This document shows, piece after piece, positions 8,567-17,798 of a stretch of DNA of 60,392 nt. Each line of letters opens with the position of its first letter. Position 1 is the first letter of the stretch. The notes under the pieces were generated by a model. That model ran no database searches, was not told the origin of the DNA, and saw only the letters and a program-made list of their open reading frames with translations. This DNA comes from Niastella sp. (GTDB taxonomy: Bacteria > Bacteroidota > Bacteroidia > Chitinophagales > Chitinophagaceae). A program made the position numbers and the translations under genes. The stretch lies in assembly GCA_017744515.1 (NCBI GenBank), contig JAGIBF010000016.1, positions 33,894-94,285 on the forward strand. Direction: 5' to 3'.

Positions 8567-9204
8567 TCATGAATCATCAGTCATTTTTCGTTGACTTAAA
8601 CTGAAGGTGTTATTGCCTGCAGTTGTGATGCCTCCGGGATTCCGGAGGCATTTTCATTAGTGGCTGTGAATTTATCTTGATCGGTGTGAGGATTTTCTTT
8701 ACCGCTCTTAACACTGAGTTATCAATTAATGATCAGTGGTCTCAGCATTAACAAAGAAATCATTTTTGATAAATCATGGGTTAATATACAAGTATGCTTG
8801 CGTAGTATCATTGGATAAATTTGGTCATTCAACGATTACTATTGTTTTATTCTGCTTCACATACAGAACAGATCGTCCTTTGCCAAATAGCGCCGGACGA
8901 TAACTACGCTTTTGCGTGCAATGAACCTATCCTCCTTGCTCAAGTGTTGCCGCCATTATTGAAAATTCATAGCAACAGTCACGCAGATTTCTTTCACCAC
9001 AAGCATAATCATCCATCACCGCAACTCTTTTTATTCACTAAAACAAAACGCATGATTTAATACAAAACAAATGCTGTCAACCAGAAGAATCGAGCGGGTC
9101 AGACGCTTCACTGCCGCCTTGTAAAATGAATTGATGTGCAGCCTGGTAATAGCAGCAAATTAAACTGACAAACTGCTGTGTAAACGCTTAAACATTACAA
9201 CTGT
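8567..9204. other. Intergenic region between chrA and susC
   Basis: About 640 bases with a terminator at its left end (8628-8655). The rest is AT-rich with no convincing gene: a 79-codon open frame at 8821-9060 has no recognisable domain. The last 150 bases must hold the promoter and leader of the SusC/SusD operon. I see no clear repeat or operator in it. Confidence 0.6.
8628..8655 (+). terminator. Rho-independent terminator after chrA
   Basis: A perfect 10-bp stem, ATGCCTCCGG/CCGGAGGCAT, with a four-base loop is followed by TTTT. It lies about 60 bases after the chrA stop codon. Confidence 0.85.
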
Positions 9205-12200
9205 ATGAACCAAAACATGCCCTGCAAGACAGGAAAAGGGTTTTTATCTGCGCAACTGCTGATGAAAATAACCGGTGTATTTTTGCTTATAGCTTCCTTT
9301 CAAGTGAATGCGCATGCGTTCACTCCGCCTCCCAACAATGAATTGCCTTTTCTCCGGGCCGAGATCAAAGGGCGTGTCGTTAACGAAAGTGGCGAGGCTG
9401 TGGCCGGAGCTTCTGTTATGATCAAGGGTTCTACGCAAGGTACGAGGACCACTGATGACGGTAACTTCACTTTAACTTACAGCGGCAGCAATGCAACACT
9501 TATCGTGAGTGCTGTGGGTTATGGCAATACAGAGATTGCCATTTCCAATCAAACCTCTATTACCGTGACGCTGAAAAAGAGCAGCAGTGAGCTGGATGAA
9601 GTGATCGTGGCTGCTTATGGTACAGCCAAGAAGAGTGCTTATTCCGGTGCTGCAACGGTAATATCCGGTGAAAAAATCCAAAAAATACAAGCTTCTAACG
9701 TAGGCCAGGCATTGCAGGGTATGAGCCCTGGTGTACAGGTGTTAAATACAAATGGTCAGCCCGGTTCGGATGGTACTATCCTGATCCGTGGTTTGAGCTC
9801 TATGCAAAACAATACTGATCCGTTGTTCATCCTTGACGGTATGCCTTATTCGGGTGCCCTCAGTGCGATCAATCCTTCCGATATCCAGACTTTTACTGTA
9901 TTGAAGGATGCGGCCGCGACTTCACTGTATGGTTCACGGGCTGCCAATGGTGTGGTTGTTATCACTACCAAAAAGGGTGGCAACGTTGCTCAGGTCAACT
10001 TCCGTTCAAACTGGGGCTACTCCGATTTTGCGGTAAATTTTCCTGATAAAGTAAGCTCTACTCAATTGTTCGAACTGGGTTGGGAAGCCCTGCGGAATGG
10101 CAAGCTCGATGAAGGCATGTCTGCCGCTGCTGCTGCTCAATTCGCTACTGATAACCTCGCGTCGCGTTTTTTTCAGCAAGCACGTCAGAACCCGTTCGTC
10201 GATCCAAAGCCTGTTGGCCTGGATGGTAAAATGAAACCAGGTTTAACTCAAATATTTTCCGGCGACTGGTTTGGTGAAATGTTCCGCCAATCCCTGCGCC
10301 AGGAATACAGCCTCGACTTCAGTGGCAGCACTGGCCAGGGCCAAAAGACGCAATATTTCCTGTCTGCTTCTTACCTGAAGGATAATGGTAACATGCTGGT
10401 GCAGAAGTTCAACCGTATATCTGCCCGCGCCAATGTTACATCCGATGTAAAAAGCTGGTTGAAAATAGGAACCAGCATCGCTTATACCAGCTCCTTTACG
10501 CAAAACCCTTTTGTCGGTACGCGCTTTATCCGTGTAATGCCTGAAGTGTATCCTGTATATGTGTGGGATTATGCAAAGGGTGAATATAAAAAGGATCCCA
10601 ATGGTAAATTGATCCCTGACTTTGGTGATACTACACGGACCGAGTGGAGAGGCTGGAATACGCGCTTCATCGGTGATTTCAAGAATAGCGACAACTGGGA
10701 TTTTTCCGGTAGCCAATATGACCTGCTGACTACCCGCAGCTTTGCAGAGATCAAGTTTTTACCGGAACTGGTTTTCCGTACTTCTATCAGTACTGATCTG
10801 GGTAATACAGCTGGTCAGGGTTACTCCTCCTCCACTATCGGTAACGCAGTGGGAAACGGAGGTAGTGCTAACCGTAGTTTCAACAGGCGTTTTTCTTACA
10901 CCATCAACAACTTGTTGACTTACGATAAATCTTTTGGTGAGCATCACCTGAATGTGTTGGCTGGTCAGGAAAGCTATAAGCTGCGTGTTATTTCTGCCAA
11001 CGCCAGCAGAAGGGGTTTCCCTTTACCTGGTATTTATGAAATGAGTGCTGCTTCTACACAGGTGAGCTCCGGCTCTGGTGAAGACAACTATCGTTTGAAC
11101 AGTTATCTGTCTAAAGTAGAGTATAGCTTCATGAACCGTTATTTTGTAACGGGTAGTTTCCGGACGGATGGTTCTTCCCGTTTTCACCCTGATAACAGGT
11201 GGGGTAAATTCTGGTCGGCCAGCGCCTCCTGGAAATTCAGTGATGAAGAATTCATGAAGGGCATCGACTGGCTCCAGAATGCCAAACTGCGTGCGAGCTA
11301 TGGTACCACCGGTAATGACAACGTAGGTTTCTATGCTTACCAGGGTTTGTATGCTACGGGTTACAACTTCATGGATCTGGCGGGTGCTATCCTCTCCAGG
11401 CTGCCAACGCCTAACCTGCAATGGGAAAGCAATGCTCAGACTGATATCGGTCTTGACTTCACTTTGTTCAATAAAGTCAACATCAACGTAGACTGGTTCA
11501 ACCGTTTGTCAAAAGACCTGATCTTCAACAGGCCGCTGCCTCCTTCTACCGGCAATAGCGGTATCGATGAAAATATTGGCGACGTTAAGAACTACGGCTG
11601 GGAGTTTAACATCAATGCCAATATCATCAGTAATAAGAATTTCAGGTGGAACTTCGACATGAATGCTTCTACTTACAAGAACAAGATCGTTCGTCTGCCT
11701 CAGAAAGAAATTTACAGTGGCCGTTACAAATGGACTGAAGGTGTATCCCGTTATGAGTTCTATGGTCCGCTGTGGGCTGGCGTGAATCCTGAAACCGGTA
11801 ACAACGGCTGGTGGAAAAAAGGAACTGATGGCAAACTGGTGAGAACAGAAGTGTCTGCAGAAGTGGGCGGGGTTGATCAACAAACTTACCTGGGAAGTTC
11901 TATTCCCGACTGGTTTGGTGGTATTACCAATACATTCAACTACAAAGGCTTCGACTTTAGTTTCATGTTCTACTACAGCCTTGGTGGTAAAATGTATGAT
12001 GCGGACTATGTCGAGGGTGTAAGGTGGAGAAGGGGTTTCAATCTAAGCTCACAGATCCTCGACCGCTGGACTCCCGAGAACAAGAATACCAACATTCCCC
12101 GGATATCAGAGTTTACGCAGGCAAGCGTTTCTGTATACTCTAACCAGTATTTGTTCAACAACTCTTTTTTGCGTTTGCGTAACGTGACTTTAGGGTATAC

Positions 12201-12408
12201 GATCCCTGCGAGCGTGCTGAAACGTTTACATATTGGTACTTTCCGTGTGATTGCACAAGGTACCAACCTGCTTACGTGGGGTGCTGCGAAGAAAAGGGGC
12301 ACTGATCCTGAAACGACGATCAATGGTGCTGTTGGTGATGGCGCGGGCGGTTCAGGCGCTGCTCCTACTTACAAAAGTTATTCCCTTGGCTTACAGTTAA
12401 GCCTTTAG
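9205..12408 (+). CDS. SusC/RagA-family TonB-linked outer-membrane transporter
   Basis: A 1067-residue receptor. The N-terminus has a hydrophobic export signal (about residues 15-38). A carboxypeptidase-regulatory-like domain follows (IKGRVVNESGEAVAGASV, about 54-125), then the TonB-box/plug entry DEVIVAAYGTAKKSAYSGAA (about 131-150) and the plug motif LKDAAATSLYGSRAANGVVV. A large barrel ends in YSLGLQLSL. There is no STN signalling domain before the plug, so it is not expected to drive an anti-sigma factor. The SusD partner starts 24 bases downstream. The substrate is a polymer or oligomer that cannot be named from the sequence. A GH13 amylase is encoded nearby on the opposite strand. Confidence 0.95.
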   Translation: MNQNMPCKTGKGFLSAQLLMKITGVFLLIASFQVNAHAFTPPPNNELPFLRAEIKGRVVNESGEAVAGASVMIKGSTQGTRTTDDGNFTLTYSGSNATLIVSAVGYGNTEIAISNQTSITVTLKKSSSELDEVIVAAYGTAKKSAYSGAATVISGEKIQKIQASNVGQALQGMSPGVQVLNTNGQPGSDGTILIRGLSSMQNNTDPLFILDGMPYSGALSAINPSDIQTFTVLKDAAATSLYGSRAANGVVVITTKKGGNVAQVNFRSNWGYSDFAVNFPDKVSSTQLFELGWEALRNGKLDEGMSAAAAAQFATDNLASRFFQQARQNPFVDPKPVGLDGKMKPGLTQIFSGDWFGEMFRQSLRQEYSLDFSGSTGQGQKTQYFLSASYLKDNGNMLVQKFNRISARANVTSDVKSWLKIGTSIAYTSSFTQNPFVGTRFIRVMPEVYPVYVWDYAKGEYKKDPNGKLIPDFGDTTRTEWRGWNTRFIGDFKNSDNWDFSGSQYDLLTTRSFAEIKFLPELVFRTSISTDLGNTAGQGYSSSTIGNAVGNGGSANRSFNRRFSYTINNLLTYDKSFGEHHLNVLAGQESYKLRVISANASRRGFPLPGIYEMSAASTQVSSGSGEDNYRLNSYLSKVEYSFMNRYFVTGSFRTDGSSRFHPDNRWGKFWSASASWKFSDEEFMKGIDWLQNAKLRASYGTTGNDNVGFYAYQGLYATGYNFMDLAGAILSRLPTPNLQWESNAQTDIGLDFTLFNKVNINVDWFNRLSKDLIFNRPLPPSTGNSGIDENIGDVKNYGWEFNINANIISNKNFRWNFDMNASTYKNKIVRLPQKEIYSGRYKWTEGVSRYEFYGPLWAGVNPETGNNGWWKKGTDGKLVRTEVSAEVGGVDQQTYLGSSIPDWFGGITNTFNYKGFDFSFMFYYSLGGKMYDADYVEGVRWRRGFNLSSQILDRWTPENKNTNIPRISEFTQASVSVYSNQYLFNNSFLRLRNVTLGYTIPASVLKRLHIGTFRVIAQGTNLLTWGAAKKRGTDPETTINGAVGDGAGGSGAAPTYKSYSLGLQLSL

Positions 12409-12432
12409 TAAACCACTGTAAAACGTACAATC

Positions 12433-13866
12433 ATGACAAACAACAAAAAGTTTCTATATATAGTGTTAGCAGTGGCTACGCTTTCGACCAGTTGTGAAAA
12501 GAATTTTCTGGAGACCAATCCTACCACACAGGTTTCTGACCAGAACCTGTTTACTTCACTGGATGGTGCTCAAACGGTACTGAATGGTACTTATCGTTAC
12601 CAGCGTTCAAAAAGTACTGTTGTAGAAACCAGTGGTATCATCAGCTGGCAGAATGGCCTGGATGCTGCTTCGAAGGATATCATCGTTTTCGAGGCGCAAG
12701 GTTATATGCAGGCTTATTACAACCACTTCATCCTCGCTTCTACCCGGGCGGATCAAACGTTGCCTATCAACATGTGGCAATATTTTTATACGCTGTCGGG
12801 CAATGCCAACAACATATTGGCTAACATAGACGGGATAGAAGGTGACGCTACGCGCAAAACGCAGATCAAAGCGCAGGCGTTAGCAATCAGGGCCTGGTCC
12901 TATTTTTACCTGGCCAGACTGTTTGCTCCTACCTACTCTATCGGAAAGGATAAGCCTTGCGTTCCTTTTTATGATAAACCGGGTACCATCGGTAAGCCCC
13001 GTGAAACTGTAGCTACCATCTATAAGTATATCGTGGATGACCTGAAGGCTGCTATTCCTGGTTTGGCTGGTTTTAGCCGCAGGTACAAAAACATGATCAA
13101 CCAACAGGTGGCTCAAGGTATCCTTGCCGAGGTGTACCTGACTATGGAAGACTGGCCTAATGCTGCGGCTACCGCCAAACTGGCGCGTACCGGCTTCCCC
13201 ATTATGACCGGTGACCAGTACAAGACCGGCTTCAACGAATGGGACAATACCGAGTGGATGTGGGGACAACGCCAAACCACCGATGCGATGTTTGGTGACA
13301 TCACTTCTTTCACTTTGTGGGCTAATAAAACAAGGGGTACGCGCTGGAGCTTTGACACTTATTGTGTGAATGACCAGTTCAAAGACCTGTTTTCTGCTAC
13401 TGATGCACGTAACCAGTTCTGGAAAAGAACAGATTATAATCTCTGGACTTCCGATAAGTTCCGTGATAAGTCTACCGGTACTGGTGATGTGATCATGATG
13501 CGTGCTTCTGAAATGTTGCTGATAGAGGCTGAAGCGCTGGCCAGACAAGGTGGACAGGATGCGGCAGCGCAGGCTGTGTTGTGGGAGCTCCAGGACAAGC
13601 GGGGTGCGACAAGAAGTGCTTCTACCGGTGCTGCTCTTATCAATGATATTCTGGTGGAACGCAGAAAGGAATTGTATGGCGAAGGTTTTGCCTGGTTTGA
13701 TCTGTTGCGTACTGTTCAGGGGCTGACCCGTACCGGCGACCATCCTCGTATTATCAATCTTCCTGCTCGTTCATGGAGGATGATATTCCAGTTGCCGACT
13801 GCAGAGTTTACGAGCAACACTGCCATGACTCCTGCGGATCAGAATCCGTATGATGGTGTTTATTAA
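12433..13866 (+). CDS. SusD/RagB-family nutrient-binding lipoprotein
   Basis: A 477-residue lipoprotein with a signal ending LSTSC (cysteine 21), followed by the typical SusD start (EKNFLETNPTTQVSDQNLFTS). TPR-like helical stretches include AQALAIRAWSYFYLARLFAPTYS (about 148-170). The C-terminal part has RASEMLLIEAEALARQGG and the FAWFDLLRT motif near the end. It acts as the surface lid on its SusC partner. It overlaps nothing, and a terminator follows 30 bases later, so susC-susD is a two-gene unit. No hydrolase is in the same transcript. Confidence 0.95.
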   Translation: MTNNKKFLYIVLAVATLSTSCEKNFLETNPTTQVSDQNLFTSLDGAQTVLNGTYRYQRSKSTVVETSGIISWQNGLDAASKDIIVFEAQGYMQAYYNHFILASTRADQTLPINMWQYFYTLSGNANNILANIDGIEGDATRKTQIKAQALAIRAWSYFYLARLFAPTYSIGKDKPCVPFYDKPGTIGKPRETVATIYKYIVDDLKAAIPGLAGFSRRYKNMINQQVAQGILAEVYLTMEDWPNAAATAKLARTGFPIMTGDQYKTGFNEWDNTEWMWGQRQTTDAMFGDITSFTLWANKTRGTRWSFDTYCVNDQFKDLFSATDARNQFWKRTDYNLWTSDKFRDKSTGTGDVIMMRASEMLLIEAEALARQGGQDAAAQAVLWELQDKRGATRSASTGAALINDILVERRKELYGEGFAWFDLLRTVQGLTRTGDHPRIINLPARSWRMIFQLPTAEFTSNTAMTPADQNPYDGVY

Positions 13867-13895
13867 TGAAATCTGTTAGCAGTTAGGTTCAATAT

Positions 13896-13930
13896 GAGGC
13901 TGTCTCCTGTGAGGCAGCCTCTTTGTTTTG
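13896..13930 (+). terminator. Terminator of the susC-susD operon
   Basis: The hairpin GAGGCTG...CAGCCTC, with an inner CTC/GAG pairing, is followed by a T-rich tract (TTTGTTTTG). It starts 30 bases after the SusD stop codon. Confidence 0.8.
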
Positions 13931-13978
13931 TCAGGAATCTGTATATTAGCGCAGGCCGGCAGCCAACGTTTGCCGGGT

Positions 13979-14377
13979 ATGGAAAACATCATGAGCTTTT
14001 ACCAGACAGAAATAAACAGGATCAAAGACATTTGTTACTCAAATGATCAGCAGCTTGCTACTGTTATTGCCATACGGAACTTTATTGACCAGCATTTCGA
14101 CGGGGAGCTGAATTTAGATCTGCTGGCCCATATGCGTTTTACTTCCAGGTTTCATTTGCTCCGGCTCTTCAAAAAATATTACGGACTTACTCCCAAGCAA
14201 TACCTGACCATTAAACGGCTGGAAGCCGCCAAGAAATGTTTAAGAGAGGGTATGCCGATCGCCGATACCTGTTATCGTGCCGGATTCGATACGCCCAGCT
14301 CTTTCAGTACGCTTTTTAAGAGCAAGATTGGGGTATCTCCCATCGAGTTTCAAAAAAGAGCAACTTTCGCAAAGTGA
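13979..14377 (+). CDS. Small AraC-family transcription regulator
   Basis: The ATG at 13979 gives 132 residues; another in-frame ATG at 13991 is possible. Nearly the whole protein is the AraC DNA-binding domain, with two helix-turn-helix units (LNLDLLAHMRFTSRFHLLRLF and IADTCYRAGFDTPSSFSTLF) and the conserved ending GVSPIEFQKR. Only about 30 residues precede it, so there is no effector domain like that of full-length AraC. It may act with a separate partner or respond to changes in its own level. A VOC-family protein starts 48 bases downstream on the same strand and is its likely co-transcribed partner. Confidence 0.85.
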   Translation: MENIMSFYQTEINRIKDICYSNDQQLATVIAIRNFIDQHFDGELNLDLLAHMRFTSRFHLLRLFKKYYGLTPKQYLTIKRLEAAKKCLREGMPIADTCYRAGFDTPSSFSTLFKSKIGVSPIEFQKRATFAK

Positions 14378-14425
14378 ATCAGGTCCTTATTGGGGAACTT
14401 GCCCGCATTCATCAACTCTTTTTAC

Positions 14426-14821
14426 ATGAAAGTTAAAATTGTTAGTATTCCTGTTCTGGACCAGGACAATGCCTTGGATTTCTATACGAACAAATTGGGT
14501 TTTGTCAAGAAACACGATGTGCCTTTGAGTGAAAAGAACCGGTGGCTGACCGTAGTGGACAAAGAAGAGCAGGAAGGTACGGAAGTGTTGCTGGAGCCAT
14601 CGCCTGAAAACTTCGAGCCTTCCAGGACGTATCAAAAGGCGCTTTTCGATGCTGGTATTCCCTATACGCAATTCAATGTGGATGATGTTCAAAAGGAATA
14701 TGACCGTCTTTTGAAACTGGGTGTTGTCTTCAGCGTAAAGCCTACAGCGATGGGAACGGTTAAAATAGCCGTCTTCAATGACACCTGCGGCAATAATATC
14801 CAGATCGTTGAAATGTTGTAG
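14426..14821 (+). CDS. VOC-family (glyoxalase/bleomycin-resistance-like) protein
   Basis: A 131-residue protein starting MKVKIVSIPVLDQDNALDFYTNKLGF at 14426, the classic first half of a vicinal-oxygen-chelate module. The second half has PYTQFNVDDVQKEYDRLLKLGV and ends DTCGNNIQIVEML, where the ...GNNIQIVE element usually carries a metal-ligand acidic residue. The length is that of a two-module VOC monomer. The substrate is unknown. The AraC regulator just upstream is probably linked to it. Confidence 0.85.
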   Translation: MKVKIVSIPVLDQDNALDFYTNKLGFVKKHDVPLSEKNRWLTVVDKEEQEGTEVLLEPSPENFEPSRTYQKALFDAGIPYTQFNVDDVQKEYDRLLKLGVVFSVKPTAMGTVKIAVFNDTCGNNIQIVEML

Positions 14822-14833
14822 CGGCGCTATCTG

Positions 14834-16606
14834 TTATAGTGGCTTCAACACCAACAATTCACCGGGCAGCAATCTGACCTGAACGCTCCGGCTATTGCCA
14901 GTTGTAACGGTGGTGGTTTTCGCAACGCCGTCCTGTCCTGCCGGAAAGATAACTTCCCAATTGCTTCCTTCGACATGGAGGTTGAAATCTACCTGTATAA
15001 AGATGGTTGTTGTTTGTACCGGGTTGGTATTGGCTACAACCAGTATCTCCTGTTCATTGAGGATACGGGAGAATGCAAGGATGCCGCCAGCGAACGGGGA
15101 ATAGCCAAAATGCAAGCCATCCCCACTGCACATGCGGAAATACTGTCGTCCATAGCGAATGGCTGGTTCTTTGGCGCGCAGGCCACTGAGGTCACGTATC
15201 AATTGAAATTCATTTGTATTGATGTCAAATGCGTTCTGTTGCCCCCATAAAGCTTCCCGAGAGTTTTCTCTGTCGCGACAACTGTTGCGGAAGTTTTCGA
15301 GGCCCCTTTCTGTACCGTAATAGATGCAGGGAATGCCTTGCAGCGTCATGAGGCAGGAAAGTGCTATGGTTGTTTGTGCCGGGTAGTCTTTGTTATGAAA
15401 ACGATCGGCCAGATCATGGTTGTCGAGAAAGGTAACGTAATACCTGCTGGCGTCGCCGTGTGAGCTAACGATCTGCCGAAGGAGCTCGCGGCGTTTATCC
15501 ATGTGATCAGCCAGGATGGCTGGAGAGATCTGTGCTTTAGCCACTGCATGAAGCCGCTTACGTAAGGGAAAATCAAGGGCCGCATCTACGCCTACGAGGT
15601 CACCATCTTTTGAGGTGTTGCGTCCTATGAATTCTGCGATACCGCTTTCGTCGTCATCTTTCCAGACTTCTCCAAAGGTGAAGAAGTTCTTTTTACCAAT
15701 GGAAAGTGCGTATTCGCGCATGGAGTTGCCGAAGATGCGGGCAAACTCGGGCTCTACATACATTAGTGTATCGATCCGGTAACCATCGATATCCAGCGCG
15801 GCAATCAGGTACTGATAGGCAAGTATGAGGTATTTACGTACATCGTGGTTGCCATTCAGTGGGTTTTTGTAGTCTGTTACGAACTCTTTCATCCGGTCAA
15901 AATCACCGTTGTCGTTACTGGTGCCCTGGCGTCTGAAGTAAGCATTCTTTTGCAGTTCCACAGGCCAGATGCCCTGATCATGTGTGAGTGTTGATACATG
16001 CTCTATGGCAGTCCAGTTATTTTGCATGTTTCCATTTTCATCACGCCATGCTATTTCATACTCATGGTTGGCGTAAGGCGCCGTATTTCCAAATCCTTTG
16101 TAGCCAAACACATCTCCTGCATGGTTGAGTACAATATCGAGGATCACGTACATTCCTAAGGCATGAGCTTCGTCTACCAGCGATCTGAACTCTGCTTCTG
16201 CATAGGCGGGATCGGCAAGGGCTCTAACGGGATCGCTGCAAAACCGTGGTTCAATCCGTAAAAAATTCTGCATGCCGTAACCTCCCCAGTAGTCCTTGAA
16301 CCATTGTGGGTTCATTAGTACAGGTGAAATCCAAATGGCACCCACGCCCAGTGACTTTAAGTATGCTAACCGTTGCCTGATGCCTGCAAGGTTGCCGCCC
16401 TGGTATTGATAGCAGGGGTAATTATTGGGTGTTGGCGGAGCTGCCGGATTGTCAAAGCGATCTACCAACAGGAAATAGATCCAGTGATCGCGCCAATCGG
16501 CCGGTGATGGGAATGGGTAAGGTATCGTGGCTCCTGAAGTGGTAGTGGTGATGGCTGGTGAAGCTTTTAATTTTTGCTGCACGTCCTGGTCGAAAAGACT
16601 GAACAT
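14834..16606 (-). CDS. GH13 alpha-amylase-family glycoside hydrolase
   Basis: A 590-residue enzyme. The GH13 motifs are all present: region I DIVLNH (157-162), region II GYRIDTLMYV with nucleophile D279, region III FTFGEVW with acid/base E313, and region IV FLDNHD (393-398). The TIM barrel begins near DHWIYFLLVDRFDNP (40-54), typical of intracellular or neopullulanase/cyclomaltodextrinase-like amylases. The last ~90 residues form the C-terminal beta domain. There is no signal peptide at the N-terminus, so it is probably cytoplasmic. It faces the SusC/SusD and AraC genes and may process imported oligosaccharides; that link is inferred. Confidence 0.93.
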   Translation of the reverse strand: MFSLFDQDVQQKLKASPAITTTTSGATIPYPFPSPADWRDHWIYFLLVDRFDNPAAPPTPNNYPCYQYQGGNLAGIRQRLAYLKSLGVGAIWISPVLMNPQWFKDYWGGYGMQNFLRIEPRFCSDPVRALADPAYAEAEFRSLVDEAHALGMYVILDIVLNHAGDVFGYKGFGNTAPYANHEYEIAWRDENGNMQNNWTAIEHVSTLTHDQGIWPVELQKNAYFRRQGTSNDNGDFDRMKEFVTDYKNPLNGNHDVRKYLILAYQYLIAALDIDGYRIDTLMYVEPEFARIFGNSMREYALSIGKKNFFTFGEVWKDDDESGIAEFIGRNTSKDGDLVGVDAALDFPLRKRLHAVAKAQISPAILADHMDKRRELLRQIVSSHGDASRYYVTFLDNHDLADRFHNKDYPAQTTIALSCLMTLQGIPCIYYGTERGLENFRNSCRDRENSREALWGQQNAFDINTNEFQLIRDLSGLRAKEPAIRYGRQYFRMCSGDGLHFGYSPFAGGILAFSRILNEQEILVVANTNPVQTTTIFIQVDFNLHVEGSNWEVIFPAGQDGVAKTTTVTTGNSRSVQVRLLPGELLVLKPL

Positions 16607-16702
16607 AAGATGAAGGGTTAAAGGTGAAGGTGTCTGGCAGCAATAGGCGGGGAATCCGCATTAATAAGTTACTGAATAAACCGGACATCACCAATTTTTA
16701 AC

Positions 16703-17344
16703 CTATGCCTGTAGTTGTAATAGCAGCAAACTGATGGCGGTATGTTGTTGCTGGTGCTCAACATCTATTTCATGTTGCTGTTTGCAAAAAGGCAACAGTT
16801 TTTCGATGAAGGGTTTGGCCATCAGCCGTTGTGGTGTGGTGAGCAGAATCAGGGTGCCTTGTTGAAGGACTCGTTGCAACACCTGATAGAGTTGTATAAA
16901 TTTATCCGGGTCATAATTGATGTCGCTGAGCAGCAGAACATCGGCTGTAAGATCGTCTGGGAGGTGATGCCAATCCAGCAAACGACTGGTGACGTTTGAA
17001 AGTTGTAAGTGCTGTGCGGATCTTGCCATTGTGGCAACAGCTTTTTCGAGGTAATCGCTACAGCAAACGGTGCTTGCATAGCGGGCGGCTATGAATGAAG
17101 GTAATCCCAATCCGGCAGCCAACTCCAGCACGTTCTTGTTTTGTACCAATTCCGGATGTTGGTGGATAAAGTCGCTCATGGCCAATGCTGCGGGCCATAG
17201 TTTGGTCCAATGTGGAAAAGGAGTTTCTTCCTGTTGCTGCTTTTGCCGGAAATAATTGTCCTGCACTTCCTGTGCGTTTGGAATGAAGAGGTCTATGGTA
17301 TAGCCCGGCCTTTCGAGATGATGTAGTTGCAGTGATATTGACAT
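16703..17344 (-). CDS. Class I SAM-dependent methyltransferase (METTL21/NNMT-like)
   Basis: A 213-residue protein with the SAM-binding motif VLELAAGLGLPSFIAARYAS (about 75-94), preceded by a tryptophan-rich entry (PFPHWTKLWPAALAMSDFI). The later DINYDPD motif lies near the active site. This layout is that of the Methyltransf_16/lysine-methyltransferase group, which methylates proteins or small amines; the substrate is unknown here. It lies about 100 bases upstream of the amylase gene on the same strand. The C-terminus is Gln- and Leu-rich. Confidence 0.85.
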   Translation of the reverse strand: MSISLQLHHLERPGYTIDLFIPNAQEVQDNYFRQKQQQEETPFPHWTKLWPAALAMSDFIHQHPELVQNKNVLELAAGLGLPSFIAARYASTVCCSDYLEKAVATMARSAQHLQLSNVTSRLLDWHHLPDDLTADVLLLSDINYDPDKFIQLYQVLQRVLQQGTLILLTTPQRLMAKPFIEKLLPFCKQQHEIDVEHQQQHTAISLLLLQLQA

Positions 17345-17381
17345 GAATGTGGTAAGGTTGTAAAGTAAGTACTTTTTAGAT

Positions 17382-17680
17382 TTATATGGGTATCATGTCT
17401 TCTATGATGTCATCTTTGAGGTTGGAGAAAACGCTGCCCGACTGGTGGTTGACACCCCATTTAGTGCGGTCGGTTTGAAACGAAGCACGGCTCTTCACCA
17501 GATCGCCGTCCGGTTCAAGGGTTGCGGGAAAAGTAATGGTCTGGGTCACGCCCTTGAGCGATAGGTTGCCGGTGACGGCAAGGGTGTTGTTGCCTCCCGG
17601 CAAGCGGTGAAATAAGCCACAGAGACGATTAGGGTAGTTGTCAGCAGTAGTTGTTTGCGTATAGTGTCTGGGTTATTGCA
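17382..17680 (-). pseudogene. Broken YceI-family gene (middle deleted, frameshifted)
   Basis: The 3' part (17382-17603) codes for the C-terminus of a YceI lipocalin-like protein: NNTLAVTGNLSLKGVTQTIT, then DRTKWGVN and a typical ending, with no good start codon. Directly upstream, in another frame (about 17605-17680), a complete lipoprotein signal peptide can be read: RKQLLLTTTLIVSVAYFTAC, followed by REATTP. Its first codon would be ATA, not ATG. YceI proteins are about 170-220 residues; here roughly 110-120 residues between signal and C-terminus are missing and the frames do not match. It is most simply a deletion within a once intact gene. Confidence 0.8.
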
Positions 17681-17798
17681 CAAACCTACAATGGGGTGCT
17701 CCCTGCAGTGGTAAATGGGTAGTAAAATCTGTGTAAACGTTTGTAAAATCTGTGCAAACGGCTGCTGCTGTGGGGGTTAAAGTGCTATTTTTATATGT

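Noticed and set aside
8821..9060. 79-codon open frame before the SusC gene
   Set aside because: No recognisable domain, no signal or membrane segment, unusual residue mix; it lies in an AT-rich leader region.
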